From Protea cynaroides (lineage: Eukaryota; Streptophyta; Magnoliopsida; Proteales; Proteaceae), in assembly GCA_028583415.1 (NCBI GenBank), contig CM053269.1, positions 74,118,435 through 74,182,434 of the forward strand: DNA of 64,000 nt. Direction: 5' to 3'. Each line of letters begins with the position of its first letter. Positions within the stretch are counted from its first letter, which is position 1. A program made the translations under genes and the position numbers. The notes under the pieces were generated by a model. The model worked only from the letters and a program-made list of their open reading frames with translations. It ran no database searches and was not told the DNA's origin. Shown here piece after piece: positions 1 through 13,900 of this stretch.

Positions 1-223
1 GCGCACTCCACTTCATCCCTTGTTATAATTCTTTGTATAATGTTATGTATTTATCCGCTTTTATTTATGATTGAACTTCACTACCTTTGTGGTAACTCTT
101 TATCACCAATCTTTACCACCCCTTTCTCAGTCCTATTATTACTAAAATTACACATCATATATTCTATTTTTGTTCTACTTATTTTAGGACCTTTGATTAT
201 AGGGTTAATCTCCATGAATCTAA

Positions 224-2102
224 GGCCTAGTTTGGATCCATTTTTATTTATATTTTTATCAATTTATAAAAAATCATTTTTAAAAGTCATTTTTGGTCAA
301 AAATAAAAAGTTGTTTGGTAACTACAATAAAAAATAGATTGTAGAATAAGAAATAGATTTGGTATGACTATGTCCAGAGTAATTTTTATAACTTTAATAA
401 ATGAATCCATTTATTGCATACCATATAAATGAACACATGCACATTGCTACAGCAAGGTCATTAGAAAATTCTAGAATACACATTTGCGAAACACTTGTTT
501 TCCAGAAACGATGTAGACTGTAGAGCCAGTTGCTCTTCTGGAGATACTCAATCAAGTTCGGTGAAATAAACTACTTGAAAAGCATGTCTTATAAAACTCC
601 TGGTTGATATCAGGATTCCTAACAAAATGAAATACAAACAAACTGAGTGAATTAAAATGAAAAGAGCAAAGCATGTACAAAAAGGAACTTGCCAATTTAA
701 TTTTAGCACCTTCATTGAAGATAAAAAAGGGAAAAAAATAGGTCAATAATACAGGGTTGATAAACCATTATAAACAATAAGGGGACAGAAGAGAATTTAG
801 AAATGGGGCTTTCCTATTAATCATTGAAGTGAAGTTCTTATTTGGTGGTACTGTTATAGAGCTTTTGTCCTGAATAGAAACAATAGAAACAACAGTAACA
901 TTGTATACAAATCAATAACAGAATTAGAAACTCAAGTTAGGAACTGCCAGAAAATAAAAAGGTTTAACACATTAAAGATAACCCATAAATTTTTTTTACA
1001 AAAGAGATGAGAAGAAAAATGGAAAGGAAATCTCTGTAGTTAACACAGTCAAACAGATGTGAGGTCTAAAACAGGGAATAGTCAATCTGGGCATTATTCT
1101 ATGGCATGGGTGTAAGTATCCTCCAGATATTTGCAGCAGTTGCCTAACCATATAACAGCAGTTGCAGTATGGCTTAATACCAATATCAGCGACATACTGC
1201 TAATGACCATTGCTTTTATGGAAGTTCAGAGAAGACTACACGAACAGCTTGAGGTATACGATCTAAAAATCCTGAGACATTAATAAACTTCTGAATATAT
1301 TACATTTTGAAAGGCTCTTTTCCAACTCAGATAAAAGAAAAAACTAGATTAAAGATTAAAATCTTCAAACTTCTCTAAAATGCAGTTTCAGAAATGTTCC
1401 AACCATCACTAGGAGACAACCATCGAACTTACTGTTCCTTATCTCCCCAACTTGGAGAATAACTACTTATGATAAAACAAATACAAAAGAAGAATTGAGA
1501 ACATTTAAAATTATGTCTTCGGGAATAAGATTTAGAAGGAAAAAAGAAAAAGAAAAAGAAAAAGAAAAAGAGAAAAGAAGAGAAGATAAAGAGATAGAAT
1601 GGAAATCTAGAAAGAAAACAAAGAGAAACGAAGAGAGGATAAAGAGAAAGAGAGACGTAGAGAAGATAAAAGAGAGTGAGAAATAGATAAAGAGAGAGAA
1701 ATAGAGAAGATAAAAGAGAGAAACGAACTCTGCAAGGACTCTTGGACAAGAGATGTTTCATTGAAGGACTCTTGAACAAGAGACGTTTCTTGGAAGAGTT
1801 CAAAGATGTATAGGGTTTTAGGCTTTGTCAAGTTTTTGTAAAAAATTTATTAGAATAGGTTATTACGTTTTCGTCCTCATTTTTTTTAACGTTGGAAAGA
1901 ATTGTGTCATGTGCTCATTAACTTATGCGCAAAAATAAACTTGAATTGATTTTAGGCAAAAATCAAAAAGAGTTGAATACCTTTTTTTGATTTTTGACCT
2001 AATTTTCATTTTTGTTTATCATAAATAACCTTCATAAATGATACCAATGATTCAAAAAGGCAAAAAATTGAAATAAAAATAAAAATGGATCCAAACTAGC
2101 CC
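224..2102. mobile_element. Non-autonomous TIR DNA transposon, PIF/Harbinger-like, inserted in LINE reverse transcriptase
   Basis: The ends are inverted repeats: GGCCTAGTTTGGATCC on the left and the complement of GGGCTAGTTTGGATCC on the right, extending into ATTTTTATTT. A TAA duplication flanks it at 221-223 and 2103-2105. Removing the element and one TAA rejoins the LINE coding sequence in frame. The interior has a purine-rich stretch (1537-1730) and no transposase-like ORF, so it is non-autonomous. Its left subterminal region (about 270-410) matches the element at 29319-31273, which makes them one family. The 3-bp TWA duplication fits the PIF/Harbinger superfamily. That assignment is inference because no transposase is present. 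Confidence 0.8.
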
Positions 2103-3600
2103 TAACTTTGCGTTTATTCAAACTTTTATTTCATCTACTAAAACGATATCATCAGCAAAAAAAATACACCAAGAGATCTGATCTTGAATTCTTCTAGTCA
2201 GCTCATCCATGATTAGCGCAAACAAATCTAGGCTTAGGGCTGACCCTTGATATAATTCAGCAGTAATTAGGAATTTACTACCCTGTCCTGTAATAGTTCT
2301 TATGCCAGTCACTATATCACTATGCATATTTTTAACTACGTTCACGTATTTACTCGAAACATTTTTCTTCTCTAACACTTGCCAAATTAACTCTTTGGAA
2401 CTCTATAATAAGCTTTGTCTAAATCAATAAAAGATCATTTGAAGATCTTTCTTGTATGCATTAAAAATATTCCATTAGTCCACAAAGCAAATATATAGCT
2501 TCCGTGGTAGATTTTCTTGGCATAAAAACCAAATTGGTTATCCTAAATATTAGTATCTGGCTTCATGCGGGCTTCAATTACTTTTTTCAATAATTTCATA
2601 GTATGCTTCATAAGTTTAATTTCCCTATAATTATTACAACTTTGAATATTACTTTTATTTTTATAAATTGATACTTCAATGGTTCTTCTCCATTCATATG
2701 GCGTTTTCCTTGTACTCATAATCTTGTTAAATAGCCTAGTTAACCAGGATAATCCACTAATTCCTACACTCTTTCATACCTATACACCTACAACTTTAGC
2801 TTAATTCATCTTGTGTGTGAGATTTATGGCATCTATGATTATTATAACATTCTAGTACACTCTTACTTGTATAGTGTTCATTTAGTAAATTGTAAAATAG
2901 TTTGTCCACCTCTCTTTAATCTTGTCATCGCTTATTAAAATATTATGATCCTTTCTTTTAATACATCTAATGTGATTGAAATCCCTACTCTTCCTTTCCC
3001 TCAGCTTGGCTTGTTTATAGATATCTTGTTCCCTTTTCTTAGTGCCTAACATGTTATATAAATCTTATATTTTTTTAGTCCTTGCTTTCTTAACTATCTT
3101 CTTAACTTGTTTCTAGCAGATTTGTACCTTTTAAAATCCTCCTCATCTTTTTCCCTTTGCCAAAATTTAAAACAAGATTTCTTAGCCTTAATTGTTTTTT
3201 GAGCGTCATCCCCCGACCTCGATGTCCCCTTAGATGAGTATTGTATTCCTAAAAATTTACCTAGAACTTCTTTAGCTTTATTTTTAATATGAGTAGCTAT
3301 CTCGTTCCACATTACGTTGGTGCCTTCATCTAAATCCCACATTCCTTGTGATACTAATTTATCATTAAATGTCGTCTAGTTTTCTCCTTTCAAATTTCAC
3401 TCATCTTATTTTAGGACGAATAATCTCACATTTCGTACGATTTGGCGTTTTAAAACACATATCTATGATCAATAATCTATGTGGACTGGCTAAGTACTCT
3501 CTTGGTATCATTTTATATTCTTTACATGATAACCTATTAGCTTGTCTAGTTAAAATGAAGTCTATTTGACTATTATTTTGTCCACTTTTAAAGGTTATTA

Positions 3601-4291
3601 AGTGCCTGTTTGGTAATACTCTGCCGACTCTGCTTTTGATTCGGACTCCCAGGGAGCCATTTGGGAGCCAGAAAGTGTTTGGTAACACCATTTTGATTCC
3701 AGCTTTCATCTAGTTCTCATGGAGTCAACCAGTTCAAAAAATGACTCTCAGAGCCAAAATTTGAAGAGTTAAAAATACTTGCTTTTCCAAAGCCGGAGCC
3801 AAAAGAGAGAGTAAAAAGAAAGTCATAGCCCATTACCACCACCACCCCCACCATCTACCACCTAGCACCCACTACCCATCACCACCGCCGCCGCCGCCAC
3901 CACCACCACCACCACCATCACCCCCATCACCACCACCACCATCGTTGCCACTACCACCTATAACCCACCACCAACACCACCGCCGCCACCACCCATCACC
4001 CACCACCCACCACCGCCACCTCTACCATCACCACGACTACCGCCTCCACCACCCACCACCACTGTTTCCACCGCCGCCGCCACCACCGCCACCACCACCA
4101 GATCTGGAATCCATTCCAGATTCATTTTTACCAAACAACCTCTTGTTCTCAATGAGCTCTGGAATCAATTCCAAAGCAGCGTTACCAAACAGACTCTTGT
4201 TTTCAATGAACTCTGGGAAAAAGTGGGAGCTCAAAGATGACTCCAGAGCAAAAGTCAGAGAGCAGGAGTCAGAATGTTACTAGATAGGAAC
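3601..4291. mobile_element. Harbinger/Tourist-like MITE with CCACC-rich core, inserted in LINE endonuclease
   Basis: The element starts AGTGCCTGTTTGGTAA and ends with a diverged inverted copy. TTA duplications lie at 3598-3600 and 4292-4294. The core (about 3835-4105) is an imperfect CCA/CCG repeat that produces long spurious ORFs on both strands. Removing the element plus one TTA joins the two halves of the LINE endonuclease in frame (IALITFKSGQ). Its end sequence and repeat core match the two elements at 15753-16820. Confidence 0.8.
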
Positions 4292-4869
4292 TTAGTGCTA
4301 TTTTGTCTTTTTGAAATATGTATTTACTATTAATAAATCTTAACCATCCACAAAAATCTAAAACTGAAATCCCCTCCTCATTCCTGTCTCCAAAACTGAA
4401 TCCTCTATGGATTCTTTTATAGCCTCTACTATCCTTCCCAACTTGTCCATTTAAATCTTCACATATTATAATCTTCTCATTTTGACTAATACCTTGAATT
4501 AAGCTATCCATGTGTACCCAAAATAGTTTTTTAGTGTTTTCATCTAATCCTATTTGGGGTGCGTAACTGCTAGATATATTAATTTTCTCTTTTCCTAAAA
4601 TAAGTATGATAGATGTCATATCACCAATTCGTTTCACATCTACGACATCGTTCTAAAGATCTTTATCTACTATTATTCCCACGCCGGCCTGACCAAACAC
4701 TAAAAGTTCGGTCTAGGCAAGCTATATTATGGAACTAATCTTACTGAACTGGGAAAAATGGAACAAGATCTCGATCTCGATAAAGACTTCCATTTTTTAT
4801 TATTTGTGTCCCCATTATACCAAAGTGTATGGTCATCCAAGCCCTTTGTTTTCACCCTTCCACTTTGTT

Positions 4870-7660
4870 TCTTTTATACAACAAGATCAAACAATAGCAA
4901 TAGAGCCTTATCCCAACTAAATGGGGGTCGGCTATATGGATTCTTACCTTTTAATCAACTTTGTTCGATGTTATGTTTGAGTTAAAGCCTAAGATATGTA
5001 TGTCTTTCTTCACCACCTCATCTAGAGTCATATTAGGTTTGTGTCCGGCTCTTTTAGATCTTTCGATCTGAATCAATCACTCTTCCATACTAGAACATCA
5101 AAAGGTCTTCGTTGAACATGGCCATGCCATCTCAAACAAATTTCTCTTAGCATATCATGTATCGGTGTTACTCTCAAATCAGCTTGAATACGATAATTCT
5201 TTACCTTATCTTAATATAGTTTTCAACACATCCTCCTCAACATCCTCATCTCAGCTACATTGAGTTATCTATATGATGCTTCTTATTTGCTCAACATTCC
5301 ACTTCATACATCATAGCTGGTTGAATGATTCTCTTATAAAATTTTATTTTAGGTTTTAAAAGAATTTGCCGATTACACAACACTCCAGACACACTTCTCC
5401 ACTTTATCCATCCTATTTGAATCCTTTGTGAAACAGTATCCTCTATATCACTTTTTGTATTTATAATAGAGCTTTTACCTAAAGTAGTCACTTTGCAGTA
5501 TCTCCCTCTCATCAATTTTCATCACCTCACATCCGTCCTTGTTTGGCCAAAGTTACACACCATATATTTCGTCTTCATTCTACTTATCTCAAAATATTTT
5601 GATTCCAAGGTTGATCTCCATAACTCTAATTTGACGTTAATCCCTGTCTTTGTCTCATCCATCAAAACAATGTCATTAGTAAAAAACATACACCAATGAA
5701 TCTTATCTTGAATGTCTCTGGTTAAATGATCCATGATAAGTATAAACAAATTAAAGCTGATCCTTGATGTAACCCAATTATAATTGCGAATTCACTACCT
5801 TGACCCCCTACATTTCTCACATTAGCCACCACTCTATAATACATATCCTAGATTAAGTCCTCGTAGTAGCTTGAAATACATCTCTTCATTCGTACTTCCC
5901 AAATAAATCTCTAAGGTTTCTATAATAAGCTTTTTCTAGGTCAATAGAGACCATATGGAGGTCCTTTTTGCATTCTCTAAAAATTTCTAAGAGTCTCATG
6001 AGTAAATAGCTTTTGTCGTGGATCTCTCTTTCATAAAACCAAATTAGTTTTTCGTAATAATAGTTTCTTGTCTCAGACAAGTTTCAATGACTCTCCCATA
6101 ATTTCGTGCTCCTTAGTTTTATGCCTTTGTAGTTATTATAGCTCTGAATATCACCTTATTTTTATAATTCTAAACTACAATGCTTCTTCTCCATTCATCT
6201 GCTATTTTTCTTGTGCTAATCTTCATCTATTTGAACAGCTTGCTAAGCCAGATAATCCATATATTTTTCTAAGCTCTTCCATACTTCTATTGGGATCTCA
6301 TCTGGGCATAATGGTTGGTCTACATTCATCTTCCTTAAAGCTTTTATAACTTTCAACACCCAATTTTTCGTATATTCTATGATCTAAAATGTCTTGATGG
6401 GTAATGCAGCTTTCCGAGACATTATTATTCGATGTGTCTTCATTAAGTAGGCTGTAGCAATACTCTTTTTATCTCTCGCTATGTCTTCATCCCTTACTAG
6501 AACTTTACCATCTGCACTTTTAGTACCTCTAACATGGTCGAAATCTTTACTTTTCCTTTCCTCATTATAGCTATTTTATAGATTGTTTTTTCTCCTTTCC
6601 TTTGTGCTCAGATTGGTATAAATATCTTCATATTTCTTCACCTTTGCTTTTCCTACAATCTTCTTAGCTTCATTATGGCAAGTTTATTCTTTTTTAGACC
6701 CTGTACATCCTTAATCCTTTGCGATGTATTAAAATTATATTTCTTAGCTTTATTGGTTGGTTAAACTTCATCATCCTACCACCAAGACTCCCAAGGGGGA
6801 ATGACGGTTTTCTTTCGATAAGCCTAGGACAACTTTCCTTGCTTAATTACATACCTGTAAATGCTGTTAAGGTATCTTCTTTTAAGCTCCACTACCTTTT
6901 TCTAGGGCAAATAAGCTCACATTTCTTATGATTCGGTATAGTGAGACACATGTTTATGACCAATAATCTATGTTGGGTGGTCAGGTTCTCCTCTTGGTAT
7001 CACCTTACAATCCTTACATAATAATCTATTATACATTCCGATTAGAAATAAATCTATTTGGCTACTATGATGCTCACTTTTGAAGTTAACTTAATTCTCC
7101 TTTGACCTTTCACTTCTGAAAGTATGTATTTATAATGGATAAGTCATAAGCCACATCAAAATCTAAAACTGAAGTCTTCTCATTCCTCACTTCAAAGTCA
7201 TATTCTCAAGGAACACCTTCATAGCTTGTACGATCCCCCCCCCCCCCCACATATCGATTTAGATCACTCTCTATCTAAAAACTTGCACTAATCCATCTAT
7301 GTGTTCCCAATTGTAGCTTACTACTTTCATCGAATCCTACTTGGGGTGTGCAGACACTAATTATATTGACAATCTTTTTCTCCAACACAAGCTTGATGGA
7401 TATAATCTTATCATCCCATCTTTTGACTTCCATCACATCATTTTCTAGAACTTTATGCACTACTATCAGATTATGCCCACTCCACTACTATTAGTTTTAT
7501 CCCCCGCATCCAACTCCTTAGCTTTTTTACCGTTCCATCCAGTCTCTGGAATACAAGCTTTGGTAATCCTTCTTCTCTTCATAACATTTATCAATTCTAG
7601 ATTCTTACCTATTAAAGATCTTAATATCTTATGTTCCAAGATGCTAATATAATCCTACGC
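4870..7660 (-). mobile_element. Second LINE copy, degenerate, same orientation
   Basis: On the - strand the element starts near 7660 with ASWNIR-like and ITKACIPETGWNGKKA (about 7590-7540). The endonuclease follows (VKRWDDKIISIKLVLEKK, 7430-7370), then reverse transcriptase at 6080-5886 (DLHMVSIDLEKAY) and 5749-5522. The catalytic box there reads FTND in place of FADD. The C-terminal part at 5515-5291 reads GWIKWRSVSGVLCNR. It ends near 4940-4890 with a conserved plant LINE 3' sequence resembling CCGACCCCCATTTAGTTGGG on the - strand. The catalytic substitution and multiple stops make it dead. It lies head-to-tail behind the other LINE. Between them, 4706-4870 shows nothing recognisable. Confidence 0.85.
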
Positions 7661-7981
7661 TTATGGACTAGCTTCTTTATCTGTACTAGTCTGCAGTGCG
7701 AGAACCCTTGTCTATTTGTCATTGCATTCGGGAGCCGACATGGCAGCCCTTGCCCACTTTGCACCTGACCTGGGTTCAAGTGTAGCACATCGTTTACGGA
7801 GAATGCCTTAATATTACGTTGAATATATATTGTTTATGAATCCATGTAAAAGGGTTGGCTAGGGTTTCTTACGGTGCTGGCTGCCGACCTGTTGCACCAA
7901 GCCTCTTCCTTTATTCGGGCTTGGGACTAGATAAAGTTACTATGCTAATTCTTCTTCTCATTACATCTGTCTTCTCCACAG
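7661..7981 (+). other. Intron sequence upstream of the first SEC31 exon in the window
   Basis: No gene is seen here. The stretch ends in a good 3' splice site (TCTTCTCCACAG at 7970-7981). The partial repeat-like text at 7690-7860 was not assigned to a family. Confidence 0.5.
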
Positions 7982-10900
7982 GTATAATTGGCATGTCATG
8001 GTGCCCTAATGACAGTGCCTACTTGCTCACTTGTGCCAAAGATAATCGAACTATTTGCTGGGACACGTCCATGGGAGAGGTAGGAAATGGTTTCTATTAA
8101 ATTTTGCTATATTTTGATCCTGTGTGTCATTTACATACTTCTTCACAATCCAGTTTCCTTCTAACATCTTGTTGTTGCTTCTCATTTTTAAATGGTTCAG
8201 ATTGTCTCTGAGCTGCCTGCCGGCACCAACTGGAATTTTGATATTCACTGGTACCCAAAGACACCAGGAGTCATATCAGCGTCATCATTTGATGGAAAAA
8301 TTGGCATCTACAATATTGAGGTTGGTAAAAAATGTCCTATTCAGAGATACAGTAGGTTTTGTACTTGTAGATTATTTTCTTTATTATTTGGGAACTCCCT
8401 AGAGTTTATGATGGGGTTCTAAGTTACTTTTATGGTAAGGGCTTATAGTATCATTAAATCAGAATCCGCAGAGATGGGAACCAAAGGTCAAATACTAGAG
8501 AAATAGAAACTTGCTATTACATAAGATTCTGAAACTCTGAAACCGATAGAAAGTACTATAAGATCTGAGTCCAAAATCAAAATAGAAACTGAATTTCTTG
8601 CTATTTGGAGTTGCTTGGGGATCACTCCACATCAACTTATTTCAGCTTCTAGAATAATCTTGAAAGGACAGGGCAACCATAGTGGAGGCCGTGTGGGGGT
8701 CCACCAGCCTTTAGACAAAAAGCTGAACATGGCATTGTTCACATGAACAGTGTCATGTAAACAGTAACAAATGAGTTTTTTGCTTGAACTGCATCTGAGG
8801 TACTGAATCACCACTGAACCAAAGACTGAAGCTATATTCTCATTCATCAAATTCGTATACAAAACTGTATCCCTTTATAAACTTATACAGAAGACTCAAA
8901 CTCAAACAAGGAAAGTCCTAAAACAATCCTGAAGTGATAAGATAACTTAAACCATGGTTCGAGGTGCGGCACAACTCGGTTTCGACCAAGGTCGAGACGA
9001 AACCTTAGGTTGGTACTAAAAAGTATTAGGTTTCAATTGAAACCTGGTCTTTTGACTGAAAACCTCCCATTTGAATCTAATAAAAATAGTTTAAAATTCA
9101 AATTCCAAAAAAAATAAAAAGTCAACCCTCCAATTCAAGGAAAAAAATAGATTTTTAGGTACAGGGGCGGTTTTCAACTTCCAAATGCTAGGCTTTTTCC
9201 CAAATCTGAAAAATTCCAAAATTTTTATTATAGTAGAGCACCACTAAAAACCAAGAATGTGTCAAAATAATCTCTTGATTTGATGCCCAAAAAATTATTT
9301 CCATTCAAACGACTTTAAGCAACATTCGCGTACTCCAAACAAGGTTTGACCGGAGTGTAACTCCTTCGTTATAACTCAGATTCAAGCAATCTCGGATTTG
9401 TTGGAAAGTTGATTATGTTAGCTTTGCAATAAATTCGAGTTATATTGAAGAAGTTACGTTCTGGTCAAACCTTATTAGGAGTACGCGAATGCTGTTTAAA
9501 GTAGCCCTGGATGAAAATAATTTTTGGACATCAAAGCAAGAGATTATTTTGACGCAATCTTAGTTTTAGTGATGCTTTACTATAATAAAATTTATGAAAT
9601 TTTTAGATTTGGGTAAAAGCCTATCAAAGTTGAAAATCGTCCTGCACCTAAAAATTCGATTTTTGTTCTTGAACTGAAAAGTTGAATTCTTGTACTTTTG
9701 GAATTTGAAATTTAGACTATTTTTATTGGCTTTGAATTGGGGGGTGAGGTTTTCTTATTTATGAATAATATCTTAAGTAATACACACTAGCAAACTTAGG
9801 TCCACATCACATATTATTATTTTGATTTTTTTTTAATCTAATGTAGGAAATATGTGTAAAATGGTTAAAATAGGTTACAAAAAAAAAATCAGATCAAGAA
9901 AAACACTTTTGGGCCTGGAAACCAAGATTTCGAGATGTCCCGGGAAAAATCCCAGGTTTCGGTCTCTGGTCGTAACCTGAGACAACTCGGTTTCAAGGCT
10001 GATTGAAACCGGCACCTCGAATCTTGATTTAAATTAACTAAGAAACTGAAATAAGGGTGGACTCATAGAGTCCATAATTCAGCTAACTACTAACACTTAA
10101 AACAATTAAAATAGGAAAATAAAAGCTGGCATAAACAGTAGCACATTAACAGTAACATAGGCCAGGTTCGAACTAGAGAACTGGTTCAGAATTGAATCAG
10201 ACTGACCTGCAGGCTATTCTGGCCTTTTTTGTCTTCTTTATTCTGCATCAGTTTATTCTCTACTGTGCTGAAATGAATAAACTTGTTATTATGTGGCAAT
10301 CAGATTCTTCTTTTTTTATTCCATTTTCTTTCATAGGTCATGGTTGTAGGCTCGTAGCATTAGTGTTCTCTATTATAGTGTATCCTCTTAATTGTCATCT
10401 TAATCTGAAAGACTTTTTTTTTGTCTTAACCTGTCAGAATGGTCTTCTCGCTCTTGATAACATTTTGGGATTTATCTGCATTTATTCTTTATTGTGCAGG
10501 CTTGCAGCAAATATGCTGCTGGAGAGGGTGTGTTTAGCACGAGTATGTTTTCTGAGCTGGATCTTTAATATTCAGTTTTTCTCCCCTTCACTGATCATTG
10601 TTGTTATTTAACTGTCCCCACTTCTATTGTTAATATTCTTGCTTTACTGCATCAGTTGATTTGATCATCCATTGAATTTCAGTATACAATTTTTTCTATC
10701 ATAATGAGAATATGTTATTTTTAGAAGGGAAGAATGGATGTGTAGGGTTAATGCAATAAAGAGATAAATAAGAACTAATGCTATTTGGAAACACCATCTT
10801 AAATCATCTATTCTTCTGGACCTATTCTTACTGATAGAACTGTTGTGGCATTACAGCTTGTTATTTAAACAAGTAGTTCAGGAAAAGGTAGATTATAGAT

Positions 10901-13900
10901 TTCTTTAATTTTTCCTTCCCCCTGCTCCTTAATTCATAAAGATTTTATTGAATAAAAATAAAGAGTGATGCTGCAGGTCAAAGAATAATAAATAATTCAC
11001 TGGGGGAGGAAAGAGGCTGGGACTGTTAAAAAATTTCTGCTTCTCATCGACTGGTTGTTTGGAAGAATATGTTTGGGTTGGTGATAAGTCTTATGCTTCC
11101 GTGTTTCCAAGCTATATAAACCCGTTTTGCAGAGAAATGTTGTGGTATAGTTATACATGAAAATCTGTAGTGGGAACACCGGTTGGAATTTGGTGTTTGG
11201 AAGGAATCTAATGGATTGGGAGTTGGACGATATATGGTGTTACAGGAGATGGAATCTCACGAAAGTGACGAAACTGAAATATGGAAGAGTAACGCTGTAG
11301 AAATATCTTCTCTTAAGAGTGTATTTTGAGTCCTTATATGATGCTGGTTTTGAACACATAGAAAGGGATGCGATCTGGTATCAAAGCATCCTGCAAATTC
11401 AGGCTTGACATCTTGCATACTAGGGGTTTCAATCTTTTTAGTGAATGCTACCTTTGTACTATAGACTAAAGTTGGTGGCAAGAGAGAAGTATTGTAAAGT
11501 GTTAACTAATATTTTGTAAAGGGGATGGGCCTGTTTATTAAGGCCCATTACCAATTAGTTTAAGTGTTCAAATATTTAAGTGTTTAGTGATGGGCCTGAT
11601 TATTCAGGTCCAATACTGATTTAATTAAGAGATCATGTGGCCTAGCCTATCCCTTCTTACTTGTAATTAGGACTTTATCATTTAGAGTAGCCTCTCACCC
11701 TCTCCTTAATTAGAATAGGACTGTTATTTTCTTTATTTTTTTTTTAGTTATGAGAGTCCTTGTCACGTTGACATATGAGAGTCCTTGTCATGTTGACATG
11801 TGGAACTCCATGTAACTAGGATTCCTTGTCTTGTGGAGTCCTATACCTATCACTTGACTCCTTTTATTTTATTTATAAATGGTGACTGCTAAGAGGAGAG
11901 GAACCACACATTGATTCTCTTCGTCTTCTCTTATTTTCTATTTTGTTACATAAAAGAAAGCATACACCCATGACCCAACAGAACATACACACAACTAAGA
12001 GTTTAGAATTGGAGGAGAAAGGGAAAAGCTTAATTTTGTTCAGTGGATTTGAATTAAGTTTTGAGAGTTTTAGATTCTTCATGGTCTTCAAGAGGGAGAA
12101 TGAATTTGTTTAATTGATTCAAAATTAGTCCACCAAATTGTGAACCAATATGAGAATGATTTGACCTCATATTTGGTGAAACAGAGGAACCATGAGTGGG
12201 AAAGAGTGAATCTTGATAATAAAAACTTTTGTGCCAGGCTTGCTGATAATCCCAATAATTGAATGAAGGAGGATCAAATGGCTGAGAAAAAATCCTTTGT
12301 TCTGGATCTTGATTTGGCCATTGGGAAACAGTAATGACTTTTTAAATTTGAATGGGAACATTCACCTGTTACTTTGTCTTGAGCATGAATGAGTTTGATG
12401 GAAGTTTGTATCTACGAGAATAAATTCATAGAACAGTTGTCTTTTTTGGATAGTCAGAAGGATGATGCCAGTTTCGATGGAAAACTTTCTTTGCTGTCTC
12501 TGCTGCCACATTTGTTGCGTATTCTCTTTCAATGGTGAGGATTGGAAGTTGATTTGGTTTAATACATAATAAAACTTTTGCGGAGAAAGGTCAGATTTGT
12601 TCGGATCAGTTCTTTGCTTTGTGGTTTGATTGCATTTTTGTCAGTAGATGGTTGGACGTGACAATGAGGTCTTGTTGCATTTGGAGATAAGGGTATGAAT
12701 TTATTTTTGGGAAAAGGTGACTGGATAGGTTCACTTGAGGTGAAAAGCGTTTGTTTGTTTGGGGAAGAGACCAGCACAAATTTGTTGGTCACTGCAATGG
12801 CAGAATAGGAACTTGGATACCAACAGTGATTTGGATTTTTGTGTTTGAGGATTTGAAGGACCAACACATTTGTCAACTGGTCATTGATCAATATCACCAT
12901 TCATGGCATAGAATGCCTTTGTCATGGGCATAGGTAACTATCCAGCCATGGCGCTGTCTGTTGGATCTCCTACAAACTATTAAGAGATTGTAAAAATTAT
13001 AGTATTGACAGCATCTGGGATGTCTTCACCAATTTCTGTTTTGATTGGCCTGTTATCTATATTACATTTTACTGCTGTACATATATACACTTTTTGGTCT
13101 CGGGCCAAATAATTATCCCACCATCCTTTAGGTTGTTCTGTAAAACTGGAAATAAGAATTTTTGCAATATTGAAGTCAGATTGATTTCTGGTTTGGTAAG
13201 CAGTAACAGACATCACCATATCTTGGAGGTGATTGAGAACTTGATATTCAAACATGCCATCTATATGCCATTCATAAATGGCTTCTGGGCTGTAATGGGA
13301 CTGATTGCTTTATATCGTTCTTCAATTTGTAGATTTAGAGGTAGGTTTAGGATAAAAATTTCTCATTCTAGTAACAGATTTTATTTTGGTATAATTGAGT
13401 TTATTTATTTCCAACTCTTGAAAATTACTTTCTATTTCTTCTATTTCATCTTTTGAAGCTTTTGATAAGGTTTGAATAGACATGGATGTACTTGGGTCAG
13501 AACTAGAAGAACTTATTTTTTGTAGATCTAAAACCTTTAATCTTGTATTATTTTTAAAAAAAAAATCCTTTGATCATTACTTCCAAGGGTTTGGAGATCC
13601 AAATCGTCTCCTCCCAGGAATTCGGGAGGAGCCTCGGCTCCCACCAGCTGATGCCCGACATGTGGGCGTCGGCTGGATCCGAGCCCTAAGGTGAGCTGAC
13701 AGGGAGTGTCGGCTTATGCACCAGCTCGGATGGAGGGCTCTAATCCACGCCCATGTGTCGGGCATCAGCTGGTGGGAGCCAAGTTTCCTCCTAGACCCAT
13801 GGGAGGAGACGATTTGAATTCAGGGTTTGGAAGGTTAAATAAAGGAGTGTTGTCATTTATTTTGCCAGTATTAATAGGAAGTATTTGTTCCTCAAGTATA

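Larger units (their letters stand above)
1..4705 (-). mobile_element. LINE (L1-type non-LTR retrotransposon), degenerate, split by two later insertions
   Basis: Read on the - strand, the 5' end near 4700 begins an apurinic-type endonuclease domain (reads GVGIIVDKD, then SSYAPQIGLDE at about 4580-4540). It resumes at 3597-3401 with ITFKSGQNNSQIDF, passes a linker at 3342-3094 and reaches reverse transcriptase at 2400-2106 with YQGSALS and the catalytic FADDIVLVDE. It continues at 223-1 with SRTKIEYMMCNF. Stops and frameshifts make it inactive. Two elements with 3-bp duplications (224-2102 and 3601-4291) interrupt it, and removing each rejoins the LINE reading frame. It extends past the left edge of the window. 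The family assignment rests on conserved plant LINE motifs. Confidence 0.88.

Noticed and set aside
3945..4283. Pro/His-rich and Gly/Val-rich ORFs on both strands; the same at 15798-16804
   Set aside because: These are translations of CCA/GGT minisatellite cores of MITEs.
13577..13765. Paired ORFs on both strands with Arg/Pro-rich products
   Set aside because: Mirror-image readings of the palindromic foldback element at 13594-13820.
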